From contig CM023534.1 in the NCBI GenBank assembly GCA_013350335.1, positions 7,593,542-7,657,541 of the forward strand: a DNA stretch of 64,000 nucleotides, written 5' to 3'. A model generated the notes under the pieces. It was given only the letters and a program-made list of their open reading frames with translations. It ran no database searches and had not been told where the DNA came from. This document shows, one piece after another, positions 23,540 through 33,707 of this stretch. Made by a program: the position numbers and the translations under genes. This DNA comes from Chimonanthus salicifolius (Eukaryota; Streptophyta; Magnoliopsida; Laurales; Calycanthaceae). Each line of letters opens with the position of its first letter. The stretch's first letter is position 1.

Positions 23540-24480
23540 CAGGTGCTATTTTGGGTGCACATTTTCTAATCGGTTACAACTTTTTAACCCCCTTTTTTGC
23601 ATTGTGGCACAACCTACTGGTTTTGCTACTAATTTATGGAGTCTAGCTGTTGAATGGTACCCCCATTGACAACTTGTGCCCCAAATTATGAAAACAGATA
23701 TGATTCCATCAGGATCTGAATGCCAATTGATGTCATTTGGATGATTCTTATCTGATGGGGGCACATCCATCTTTGAATGGAGGCACAACTTGCTGTTTTT
23801 TTGGTACCATTAAGCTGCTGATCGGTAATAGAAACACAAAGTTGTGTCCCCATTTGTAAAAAATGAGTGTGCTTCCACCAGGAGCTGAAGCCAAAGGATG
23901 TTACTTTGCGTGCATATTTTCTGAATGGAGGCATGTCTATTTTTGAACGGGATGCAACTTGCTGTTCTTGTGCCATTCACCATCTGACTATATAAAAGCA
24001 GAAAAAAATTGCCTCTAGTTATAATAAAACAGGTGAGCTCCAATCAAGGACCCAATATCAAAGGATGTGATTTCCGTGCTATTTATTAATGATGGGGGCA
24101 CCAACTATGAATGAGGGTACGACTTGTTTGTGGTGCCATTCAGTTACTGGCTAGTACTATGCACAGCAAGTTATGTCCTGTAATTGTTGAAAATATGTGG
24201 CTCTAAAAATGGTTAAAATGCATCAAGAAGCTTAGATCCAATGCCTTTTATTGGTGTCAATGATTATTATAAACGTATTTGCACCTCTGGTGCCTATATA
24301 TTAATATATGAACTATTTAAAAAAAATGATTATTGTAAAGATGTTTAGGTTTTAGATTTCTGCATGTTATCTTTGCACAAATTGTTTTTCGTATCATTCA
24401 ACTGCTGATTCATACTAGTAACCGCATATTATGGCCCCACTTATCAAAATAGGTTTACTTAAAAAATGCTTGAAATGCTC
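23540..24480 (+). repeat. Degenerate ~165-bp tandem repeat
   Basis: Related blocks recur at about 23540, 23735, 23899, 24066 and 24350. Each has a GATGTTACTTTGCGTGCAT-like start, a GGGGGCAC or GGAGGCA block, a GCAACTTG(C/T)TGTT block and a GTGCCATTCA block. This is an old tandem array of about five units, with a gap where a LINE fragment inserted. No protein is conserved between units. Confidence 0.6.
24259..24339 (+). mobile_element. 51-bp LINE 3' fragment with target duplication
   Basis: AATGATTATTATAAA (24259-24273) and AATGATTATTGTAAA (24325-24339) are a 15-bp duplication with one mismatch. Between them lie only 51 bp, starting CGTATTTGCACCTCTGGTGC and ending in a short A-run. The insert matches the 3' end of the longer LINE tail at about 27280-27340 (GTATTTGTACCTCTGGTGC). 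It is read as a very strongly 5'-truncated LINE insertion. Confidence 0.78.
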
Positions 24481-25150
24481 AAGAAGCTTAAATCAGATGC
24501 ATTCCCATTACAGCCTGAGATTATTGTCAAGTCTTTTGGGTTTTGGATTTCTCTTGTCATGATACCCTTGACAGATTTGACAGTTTAGGATTTATGTTGC
24601 GATAATCTAACCTAGCCATGAATTCTTATTTTGCCGGGCATTTCCTTGTTATATGTGAAGTTCAAAATGTACTTGTACTGGCTAGAATAGACACTCTCTG
24701 AAATAGTTAACCAATGTTAGTGTCCAGTGCTGCCCATTTGCATATAAATCCATTGGTGAACTGTATCTATGATGTTTACTTGTCATATCCATAACGTGTA
24801 AGGACTATTGTTGTCAGGAGAAATTCACTTTCAGTATGTGTCCTTAGAAATGGTGTAGGGGGGCTGTGAGAGCTGGTTTTGGACTTTGTTTCAATTTCCT
24901 TTCAACCAAGTCCTTTAGTTACTTCCAGAATAGTGATTTTTATACTGAGCATGGATACAAGTGTCACTTTACATGGCCGATAATATTTTGTGTGTGAAAC
25001 ACCAGAATAATGTGATACTTTTGATTGTGTCCGAGAGGGAGTGATGGGTTTAGGATTGAAGATTGCCTATGTGCTCTTTCTAGTTTTATATGCCATTTTG
25101 TCTTGGTCTTCTGTTCTCCTGAAGTGTAGTTATCTTCAGGATCGTGATAT

Positions 25151-25934
25151 GTCGAATTTAGGGATGTAAACGGGTTGGACTCGGGTTAGATTTAGGTAAA
25201 AACTGAATTTTTATCCATTTCTTATTGTGGGGTTTGGATTGTGTTGAGTTCAGATTTGGATTCATAAATGTATAATCCAAACCTGCTTCCACTTTAAAGT
25301 ATCAGATTCGCATTCGAATTAGGATATTTCCAAAACTAGAAACATTGACATTCTTCCCTATAAAAGAAAACCAGATCAATTATATAATTAAGTCTCTATA
25401 TCAACATATAATCCAAATCTCAGAAAATTTTCATATAGCACATAATTAGTAAATATTATTAGAAAAAAAAACTATAAAAATAATCTTAAAAGTGTACTGA
25501 AAAAATAGTGGAAAAGAAGCCAAAAAAATGCAAAACCAAAGCAAATGATAAAAATGTTAAGTTTAAATGGTGGAATCCAATTATATCTCATGTATGATAC
25601 TTTTTTCCTAGTTCCAAATATGATAAGTAGTATGATAGAGATATATGAGGGTAAATATTATGGATTTATCATCATGTAATTTAACACATAACGTATTTAT
25701 TAACAAAAAAATATATTATTTTGCATTACTTGTCATTCAAGTAGAAAATAATCGGATTTGGATGTGGCTAGATCCAAACCCGCATCCAAAAAATAAACAC
25801 ATTTTAGTTTTGGATTTGGACCTGGATTCAAAAGAGTTAAACAAATCTAAAGTTTGCATCCAAATTTATTTATTTTGGTTGGATACTTTCAGGTTTTTGG
25901 ATTTCAAATATTCATTTATGTCCCTAGTGGAAGT
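25151..25934. mobile_element. hAT-like non-autonomous element, ~768 bp
   Basis: The left end TAGGGATGTAAACGGG (25159) and the right end read on the other strand, TAGGGACATAAATGAA (to 25926), are imperfect inverted repeats of hAT type. The flanks GTCGAATT and GTGGAAGT match at 6 of 8 positions, as a decayed 8-bp duplication would. Subterminal GGATTTGGAT/ATCCAAAC motifs are numerous. No transposase remains. Confidence 0.6.
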
Positions 25935-26471
25935 CTATTTTCTGTTTAGGTTAGGCAATTTAGATCCCTGTAGTCTTTTGATATCTGATGGTTGCCAGAA
26001 GAGCTACGCATGTTGAGTTGGAAAATGCTGTTTGTTTTTTCGTTGTCTGCCTGATTGTCACTAACATGGGCATCACAAATCTTGAAATGACAGTGAACGT
26101 AGGCCACTGATTTCACTGAATTTGCAGTAACCTTGACTATGAACCTGTTTGCCATCCTAGGTGCTGAATTTCATGTTCTCTCCTCTTTCTTTTTGAAATG
26201 TATTGAGAAAGGAGTTTTGGCGATTTTTCAATTTTGTTTTATTTTTTTCATTTTCCCTCTGGAATAGTAGATGTTTATACGGGACCATTCAAAAAGAGAG
26301 ATTAGATGTTTATATGCACCTTAACAATATATATATTGTTTCTTTCTGTAATAGTAAATGCCTTTTCAGGTTATTTTCAAAGGGAAGACAGCACTGGTCA
26401 AAAGATCCTAGAGGCACTTGATTCATCTTTACTGGGATAATTCCATGCTGTCCATTGCAATTATAGACAGT

Positions 26472-29083
26472 ATGGGCTTACTCTGCAGCAGACAGCAACA
26501 ATACAGTGAAGCTGATACTGAAGAAAATGCACAGGTGGAATTTCTGCACTGTGTATATTATCATTTTGCGTGTCATGTCTAACTCTTGATATTGAGAAAG
26601 AATTGTTGTATCATTTTTTCCCCCTGGACCATTTGATAATTTCAGCTTCTTTGTTGTTTGGTGCTTTTTCAGGCCGCAGAAATAGAGAAACGGATTGCTC
26701 AAGAAACAAAGGCTGAAAAGCACATTCACAAGCTTTTATTACTTGGTACATGTGGCATGCATCATGTTTACAATTATTTTATTCTTGCAATTAAATGTAA
26801 TGGTCATTCAAAGTAAATTTAATTTTTTTTTTCTATAATTTCACTGGACATGCAATTAATAATAATAGAAAAAAAGATATGGACTTCTTTTGAATGTTTT
26901 GGCAGAAAAGAAGAAGAAGAAGAAGGTTCTATAAATATACATAATCAAATAAATAAAATATGTTTAAAAATATAAAAAAAGGTGTCCTTAAAAGAGAAAA
27001 GTCCATGCCTTGGAGTGCGCTTTGCACCTTAAGCTCCAAGACCCCTTTGTGCCTTGCACCTTAACTACTATGCAGGCATGTCATGATGGGTAAACTGTTT
27101 TGTTTCAGTCAGTTTGCTTAAAGCAGAGGCAGGCTTGTCAGAACGGGGATTGACATTGCATAAGTGATTCTTTTGGAGTCTTTTCTTAGAAGTGATTTCT
27201 AGTGTCGCGAGTCTCATGGGTGTAGTGGGGGTGCGGGCAGTGTCCTTTATGATTTTTGTTTATTTTTGCTTTTGTATTTGTACCTCTGGTGCTTCTCTTT
27301 CTTTAATATATTACCATTCAAAAAAAAAAAAAAAAAAAACAGGGATTGTTCTTCTATCATCCAACAGTCTATTTTTTTATCTAAGAAGGTTTGCATAATC
27401 TCATTTGCTTTACCAAACAGAAACTCGTTCGACATGGACATTCCTAAATGCATTGCTGATTTTTTTTTTTTTTCATTTTCTCAGTCATCTCTTTCAGGCC
27501 TTGCAAGGGGAAAAATGATGAACATTGTTTTTGTATGTTGATCAATTTCTGCCCTTGAATTCGATACAATTTCTTTCCTTACTAAAATTACACTTATTGT
27601 AAAAGAAGAGGAGGAGAAAGGCAAAACCCTCCTTTTGTCTACATGTATCATTCAATTGCTACGACTTAGCTGTTCATGGTTTTGACATAAATGCTTCCAG
27701 TGCTTTTGTATTGTTCACCATGCCATATCTCCTTTTGCTGTCATTTTTCTGAGCATCATCTTATTGATAAAGGAATAGTACCACTTTAATTATTATGAGA
27801 AAACATCACCTCTAGGTTTAGGTATTCTAAATACACTGTAAGCTATCTGTGTTTGTGTCGGTTTTTGTTAAGATCCAATTACCTAGTTTTGTATTTTTCC
27901 CTTGCACATACTATGTATATTTGTTCTCTGTAATGGTCTATCTTCTGTACATTTAATATTCCAAGGATCCAGTTTTTCCTTCTTTCAACCCCCATTGGTA
28001 GCTCAGTTGACTTGAGCTTCTAGATTAAACTAGAGGTCTCGGGTTCAACTCTTCCTAGGGCTAACCTAATACACGAGGCTTGCAAGTGGTTTTGTGTATA
28101 GGGAATTAGTCTCACCTCTAATGTGGGTGGGGATACCTCATGATTAAAAAAGGTTTCTTCTGTTTGATTGATGTCTATGGAACTCTCCTAATCTTGGGTA
28201 ACTTATCTTTGCATCTAGGGGCTGGAGAATCTGGAAAGTCTACAATTTTTAAGCAGGGTTAGATGGACTTAATTCTATACACTAGACCATTTTTTCTCTG
28301 TTTTCTTTCGTTTTTCGTTTTTCTCCATTCAAAAGAAGTCTATCCTGATACTCTTGCCTCTTGCTAATTTGCAGATAAAACTTCTGTTCCAAACTGGCTT
28401 TGATGAGGCAGAACTTAGAAGCTATACATCTGTTATTCACGCCAATGTGTATCAGACAATTAAAGTACGCAATACTGAACAGGGTGTGTTGGTTTTTTCC
28501 CTTTCGCAGAAGTAGAGTATTTATGGCAACTACTGACACGAGAGATGGGAATAGTAACGATATTACTTTTTCCTTTCTCAAGTTAGATTTCTGTTTTCCT
28601 GCAGATATTGCATGATGGGTCACGAGAATTGGCTCAAAATGAAGCAGATTTCTCAAAGTATGTTATATCACCTGAGAATAAGGTATGGATATACCTTTCC
28701 TTTTCTTGTAGTTTTCATCTCTATGCGGTTGCTCTTTCTCAGAACAATCAATGTTCTGGAATATGTAAAATAATTCTTTTGTATCATCAGTTTTATATAT
28801 ATATATATATATACACACTAATTTTCAAGGTTGGTGAGTAAAATATGTATGCTGAAATTTTTCCCCTTTCTGTGTATGTATGCAACCTTCTGTATTGATG
28901 TCCTCTTTCTCTGATGCTTTTTTGGGGAAAAAATATTTTTATATTTGGTATATAAGTATCCCTTCCTGGTATTAGGATATTGGAGAAAATCTGTCTGAAA
29001 TTGGGGGCAAGTTGGACTATCCTCGACTGACTAAAGAACTTGCACAGGAGATAGAAACTTTATGGAGAGATCCTGCAATTCAG
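26472..29083 (+). CDS. GPA1: Heterotrimeric G-protein alpha subunit, 5' half only
   Basis: GTP-binding alpha subunit of the plant plasma-membrane G protein. Six exons are visible: 26472-26534, 26673-26745, 28219-28256, 28375-28464, 28605-28682 and 28976-29083, encoding residues 1-150 of about 383. The N-terminus MGLLCS is the dual lipidation signal (myristoyl Gly2, palmitoyl Cys5). The helix [20 protein letters not shown] follows, then the P-loop [13 protein letters not shown] and part of the helical domain ([31 protein letters not shown]). Exons with DVGGQ, NKFD and the C-terminus are not found before the 100-N gap at 30161. At the exon 3 end the sequence is CAGGGTTAG: an in-frame exon ends at 28256 and would need a GG donor, while the nearest GT (28258) adds one base and shifts the frame. 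An in-frame ATG at 26445 could add nine residues but would remove the lipidation site from the terminus. Either an incomplete assembly or a pseudogene is possible. Confidence 0.85.
27148..27341 (+). mobile_element. 5'-truncated LINE 3' end with poly(A)
   Basis: The segment ends ...TTTAATATATTACCATTC followed by about 20 A residues (27320-27339). It has the TTTTTGTTTATTTTTGCTTTT and ACCTCTGGTGC motifs shared with the small fragment at 24274. GGGATTG occurs at both presumed borders (about 27147 and 27343), which may be a short target duplication. It lies in G-alpha intron 2. Confidence 0.62.
27990..28158 (+). mobile_element. tRNA-derived SINE family C, full copy
   Basis: The head TTGGTAGCTCAGTTGA and GGTCTCGGGTTCAACTC match the RNA polymerase III A and B boxes of a tRNA. 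A tail with TTAGTCTCACCTCTAATGTG and GATACC follows and ends in an A-rich stretch. A truncated copy of the same tail lies at about 33200-33313. It is in G-alpha intron 2 just upstream of exon 3. Confidence 0.7.
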
Positions 29084-29289
29084 GTATCCTTTTATTTCAT
29101 ATTTATATTCACATTTATTTTTTGGAAAAAATGTTTTTTTGTAGAAACATATGACAAGATGGTGTAAAATATTAGAACAACGACTGATACCCAAAACAAT
29201 TACAGCACCAGATGCTCTATTTCTGATTTACAAAAGATCAACATTCCCATTTGCCTCATTGAAAGTGTGTTCCAACGGAATAGTTGAAT

Positions 29290-29765
29290 AATCTCTATCA
29301 TCATCTTTGTAATCATCAAAGCCATTTATCCTATCTACATGGGATTGGTTTTTTGTGTTCTACTTTTCCACTCAATCTCATCAACAATCAAGTTTTTTGT
29401 CACTGCACAATCTATTATACCTTACCTTCCATGTCAATGTAAGTCTTTAGTAAGCACCTTATACCTTTCTAATTGTAATCCTTTGATTGTTGCATTGTAC
29501 AGTTTTTGTCTTTTGCATATGTGCATAAACCATCTTAATTGGTAGTCCTCCTTCATCTTTTCTTCTAGTGAGCTAACTCTAGGTTTCTTTTAATGCACTT
29601 ATTTCTAGTTCCATCTTTTATTCTTCGTCCACACGTCCATCTTGCCTCTTCGTTGTTACCCAACATTAAGCATCATATAGCACCCAAGAATGCAAATCTC
29701 TAATGATCAGGTACTGAGCCTTTTCAATTTTAATTAATCCATCCTCCCTATTCTCAGATCCACAT
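29290..29765 (-). mobile_element. RTE-type LINE fragment, antisense
   Basis: Read on the minus strand, frames with stops and shifts encode ARWTCGRRIKDGTRNKCI (about 29592-29647) and EEKMKEDYQLRWFMHIC (about 29515-29572). These match the C-terminal part of plant RTE-like reverse transcriptase proteins (MLRWMCGKTR..DRIRN, KLRE.RLRWFGHV). The 3' end of the element (plus strand 29296-29350) reads GATAAATGGCTTTGATGATT on the minus strand, like the tails of SINE family A. It is degenerate. Confidence 0.7.
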
Positions 29766-30160
29766 AAAGGATCTCCTTGTGCTGTCATGATATTTTTTTC
29801 CCCCCTTTTCTTTCTTTCTTTTTCTTCCTTTTACTTCTTATTTTTCTCATTTTTAATTTTATTTTATTTCAAGAAGATATTTATCTCCTCTATGACATCT
29901 GAATTTCCCAGTCATCCTATCTACCTGAATGCACACTCTGAATCATGCTCTATGATGAGAGGAAAGAGGAAGCACAAAACTGCTATCTGAAGTTCTATCT
30001 GAAGGTCAAGATCTCTGCATCATAAGAGCCCTATAGGTTCTGAATATGCCAAAAGGATGATGGAATTATATTGCATCAGTTTTTAGTGTCCCTGCTCAAG
30101 TATTCCCGTTAAGATTGTTAGCAAAATTCACTTTAAGGAATTTCAATAATACATTGGTCA

Positions 30161-30260
30161 NNNNNNNNNNNNNNNNNNNNNNNNNNNNNNNNNNNNNNNN
30201 NNNNNNNNNNNNNNNNNNNNNNNNNNNNNNNNNNNNNNNNNNNNNNNNNNNNNNNNNNNN
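30161..30260. other. Assembly gap of 100 N
   Basis: Exactly 100 unknown bases, the usual placeholder for a scaffold gap of unknown size. G-alpha lacks its 3' half before it and the remorin lacks its 5' part after it. A (GAA)n tract at about 30283-30324 follows directly. Confidence 0.99.
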
Positions 30261-30288
30261 TTTTATACCCTACTATCTCTAAAAAGAA

Positions 30289-30320
<32 letters not shown>

Positions 30321-30971
30321 AGAATGATTCCAGAAATTATGATTAAAATTTACTTCTTATTCCTACTCTATATAGAAAAGGAAAAAGCCACACTAAAAAA
30401 TAAGAAAAATAAATTGCGAAAATGTATATATGAAAGATCAAAGTTGAATAATTGAAAAAAATAATAATTAAAATACCATCTTAGTATGAGAGTCATACAT
30501 TAATCATTCTTGCAGAAATGTACGAAGAGGCCTTTTTAATACTCGCAAGAGAAAAATGAAGTCTGCTGCTACAGCTGTGCTTTTGCAGTTCTTATGCTTG
30601 CACTTACTAGGGAGGAGATAAGGAGATTGCATAGATTGATTAGCCACTTTACAACAGAGAGTTAAGTAAAATTGAAGAGCTAATGGTGGTGGTTAGTAGA
30701 ATTAGGGGTTAGTCTCTCCTTGAAATGATCTTTTTTTTATAAAATAAAAAACCTATTGTCTAACTTATTGATTATCCTCTCAGGTAAATTTTCAGGGAAT
30801 GTAGCAAAATTTTCTTGTGCATTTGGTTTTATTTACTGAAAACCCACATGGATCTTCTAACATACATGATTCAGTCAAATGTAGAATTTGGTATTGGAAA
30901 TTTTAAATTTCAGCTTGTTAGATTCTTTTTCTTCTCATTCTTGAATACCAATTTGCGATCTCTATATACAG

Positions 30972-33707
30972 ATAAGTTCACAGACAATGTAGAAGCAATC
31001 TTTCCTAGTTTCAAATACACTGAACCAGCAAAACAAGGCTTCTTGTTCAGAAATCCCTGTGAAACAATGAAAGATGCTGCCACTGAAGTAGTTGCCGAGG
31101 TTCGGCACAGAGATATTGGGACTGAGATGACTCCAATTGGCAGTTCAACCACCTCAAGATGCCATACTCCATTCAAGAACTCTTCACCTGCGAGGCACAA
31201 TACACCCGCCAACATGTCCGGTCCTTTGGTGACTTCAAATGCTCAAATTGATATCTCTGAGCTTCAGGACAGCCACTTTGCAAAGCTCGAGCTCAGTACA
31301 CAGTTTGACTCGGTCATGCCAAATTGGAACTCAAGGGAAGAGGAGGAAGAGGAGATATCAAAGAGCCTGCACCATTTTGATATGGGAGGATGCAAGAAGA
31401 CAATTGCCGACTCCAGGGCTGCCTCTTGGGAAGGTGAAGAGAGAACTAAGTGCTGCAACAGGTGGATAGGTTTGAGTTTACTTTAACCCACTGCAATCTG
31501 GAATGTTCATCTGGAGTGTCCTACCATGGATGGTCTATGCTACAAGAAGCTGACCAAATGTTTACTCCTACAAACAGATTTCACAAATAAAAAAGTGTCA
31601 ATGGTCCAGATTCATTGATGAGAATTCTATTAATTGACGTTTCAAACCATGAAGTAACCATACTGGGGCCTACCAGAGGGATGATTCAGATTCAACAATT
31701 GTACAATAAGAATGCTGGTTGTGAATTTCATTCCTGTCGGATCTTATTATCAACTACATTTTTTTTGTGTGTTGTTTGCAGGTATCATAGAGAAGAAGCA
31801 AAGATTCAAGCTTGGGTGAATCTTCAAAATGCAAATGCAGAAGCTCAATCAAGAAAGCTTGAGGTATTTCCATTAAAGTCTGCCTTTTGCTTCCCATGTG
31901 TTCTCAATCTGCTGCACTTAATGTTGTTTACTTCATTTTTATAACCGACCAAATTGAGGAAACATACATTGCTGGATTTGTCCATCTGCTTAGTCTACAA
32001 CTGCATCTATGGTGTCCTTCCATCCTTTGGGTGACCCAATTGTTTGGATGATTGGCTTATCATCATTTTGAAATGGGATGTAATTTGCCTTAATCTGGGA
32101 TGGGGGTGTTCAGTTTTATGTGATTGTCATTTATTTTGGATGTTATGCCTTTAACATTGGCATAGAAATGGCAACTATGCAGAATCTCAAGAAAAATAAA
32201 GAAGAAATGCAGATAAGCAGTAGCAAAGTGTCATGATCGGCTTGCCCTTTCTTTTCTACAAAGTTCTACTACAGTTTATGGCCTTCATTTGAGTTTAGGA
32301 AGAGAGAGAGAAATTAAATGAAAAAAAAGAAAATTTAAAATACAACCAGGGTAGGTAACAAAAAAACTTTTAATGCTTTAGATCATCTGGATTAGATACC
32401 ATGTTAATTTCCTGAATTTGCTTCAGTCCACTTCAATAGGGCCAAAGGTGGAGATTTATTTCCAGAGAAAATTTGCCATCTTATATTTATAAAGTTTAAC
32501 ATATGCTCCAGTGGAACGTTTGTATGATGAGGGTGGATTCAGAAATGAAGCAAGAATCAAACGCTTGAAACCATTTTGGTCTCAACTAGTTCAACCCATC
32601 AAGAGTAAAACATTTTAAATAATAAAAAAGTTTAGAATGGTTATGGTAAAAGGAGTTCCCCAAACTAGATTCCTTCTTTTTTCATAGAACAGTAGATTTT
32701 ATTTATTTATTTGTTTTACTCATGCACTGATTGTTTATGAGCATAATGCTTGTAGACTTTAGCTCTGCTGTAAGCTGTCTGTTACCGTACATAGCTTCTT
32801 GAGCCCTGAGCTCTCTGCTGTCCTCTTTCCCTTTCCCTTTTCTTTATTGGTTTCATCTGTCTACTTCTACTTTACTTCAGTCACATGTTCTTGCTTCTAA
32901 AAGTTGGACAACTATTGGGTTCTGAAGCATCAGCTATGTTCAACAACCATCTCTACCCAATCCATGCAATTGGGTTCTTTATTTGATGATATAGTTTTTA
33001 GTTTGCGAGTCTCATTTTAGTAAAAGTATTAAGGATATGATAATTATGTTAAAAGCTTCAGAGTTGATGACCAATCCATTGTGCAGTCTTCCATAATCAG
33101 TTTGGTGCAATGAAATTGATGGAGGTGGTGGAATTGTGGATATCTTTCATCTTCACAACTATTAAATTAGAACTTTTAAAATTAGACAAGAAGTCTCCCA
33201 TTTGGCTCTCACAAACTAGCACAATATACAAGGTTTGCTGGTGATTTTGTGTGTCTGCAAAATTAGTCTCACCTCCAATATAGTTGAAAATACCCATTTT
33301 ATCTAAAAAAAATATAAAACTTTTTACGGAATCTGATGGGAACTGTTCATAAAGCTTAGTCATCGACTTTTGATGTGTAATTTTTCTCTATGTCCAAAGC
33401 TTCTTTTTTTTGCAATATGTTTTTCTTTTTACAAGAATTTGTAATCCGAGTGTTCTTACTTGTTGATCTGTGGTTCTGTTTATAGGTGAAAATACAAAAG
33501 ATGAGATCAAATTTAGAAGAGAAGCTTATGCGAAGAATGGCAATTGTGCATAGAAAAGCTGAAGAATGTAGAGCATCTGCGCAATTACAGCACACACGGC
33601 AGCTCTATAAAGCCTATCAACAAGCAGAGAAGATGAAAGCTCAGAACATTTCTCAATCCTCATGCCATTCTTTCTGTGTTTGTTTCCCTTGCAAGAACCG
33701 CGTCTAA
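30972..33707 (+). CDS. Remorin family protein (group 6-like), 3' part
   Basis: Plant-specific plasma-membrane nanodomain scaffold protein. Three exons are visible: 30972-31461, 31782-31863 and 33486-33707 (stop TAA), giving 263 residues plus a split first codon. The first visible exon codes the disordered region (RDIGTEMTPIGSSTTSRCHT, SPARHNTPANMSGP, an acidic EEEEEE run). The remorin C-terminal domain follows: YHREEAKIQAWVNLQNANAE, SRKLEVKIQKMRSNLEEKLM, VHRKAEECRA; it is predicted to form a coiled coil. The tail CHSFCVCFPCKNRV is Cys-rich and fits S-acylated membrane anchoring. The exon at 30972 opens with a split codon after an AG acceptor, so at least one 5' exon is missing, perhaps in the gap. 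The acidic motifs and SRCHT region fit remorins with long N-termini rather than the short REM1 type. Confidence 0.9.
33200..33313 (+). mobile_element. SINE family C, truncated copy
   Basis: The tail (GGTTTGCTGGTGATTTTGTG, then AATTAGTCTCACCTCCAAT and AATACCC) aligns with the 3' two-thirds of the SINE at 27990-28158 and ends in an A-run. The tRNA-like head is missing or unrecognisable. It lies in the last remorin intron. Confidence 0.6.

Larger units (their letters stand above)
22745..26471 (+). promoter_or_regulatory. G-alpha 5' UTR exons and 3.4-kb leader intron
   Basis: A CT-rich stretch (about 22745-22870) leads to a good donor CTTGCAG|GTATAT at 22928/22929. A good acceptor CCTTTTCAG at 26369 precedes about 100 nt before the G-alpha start codon. 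I infer a non-coding first exon, a 3441-bp intron (22929-26369) and a second leader exon (26370-26471). Large leader introns are common in plant signalling genes. The intron holds a degenerate tandem repeat, a tiny LINE insertion and a hAT-like element. Confidence 0.55.

Noticed and set aside
23233..24043. Overlapping minus-strand open frames
   Set aside because: They are produced by the tandem repeat in the G-alpha leader intron and look alike for that reason only.
27990..28065. A real tRNA gene
   Set aside because: A and B boxes are present but no full cloverleaf or terminator; the sequence runs on into a shared SINE tail. The same applies at 43062 and 44592.
29130..29165. GAAACATATG as the start of the next G-alpha exon
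   Set aside because: The known next exon begins with a similar sequence, but here the frame hits a stop after seven codons and the intron would be only about 58 bp.
30815..30971. ATG at 30815 as the remorin start
   Set aside because: The stretch before 30972 is intron-like and ends in a good acceptor (TATATACAG); the remorin frame needs a split codon from an upstream exon.
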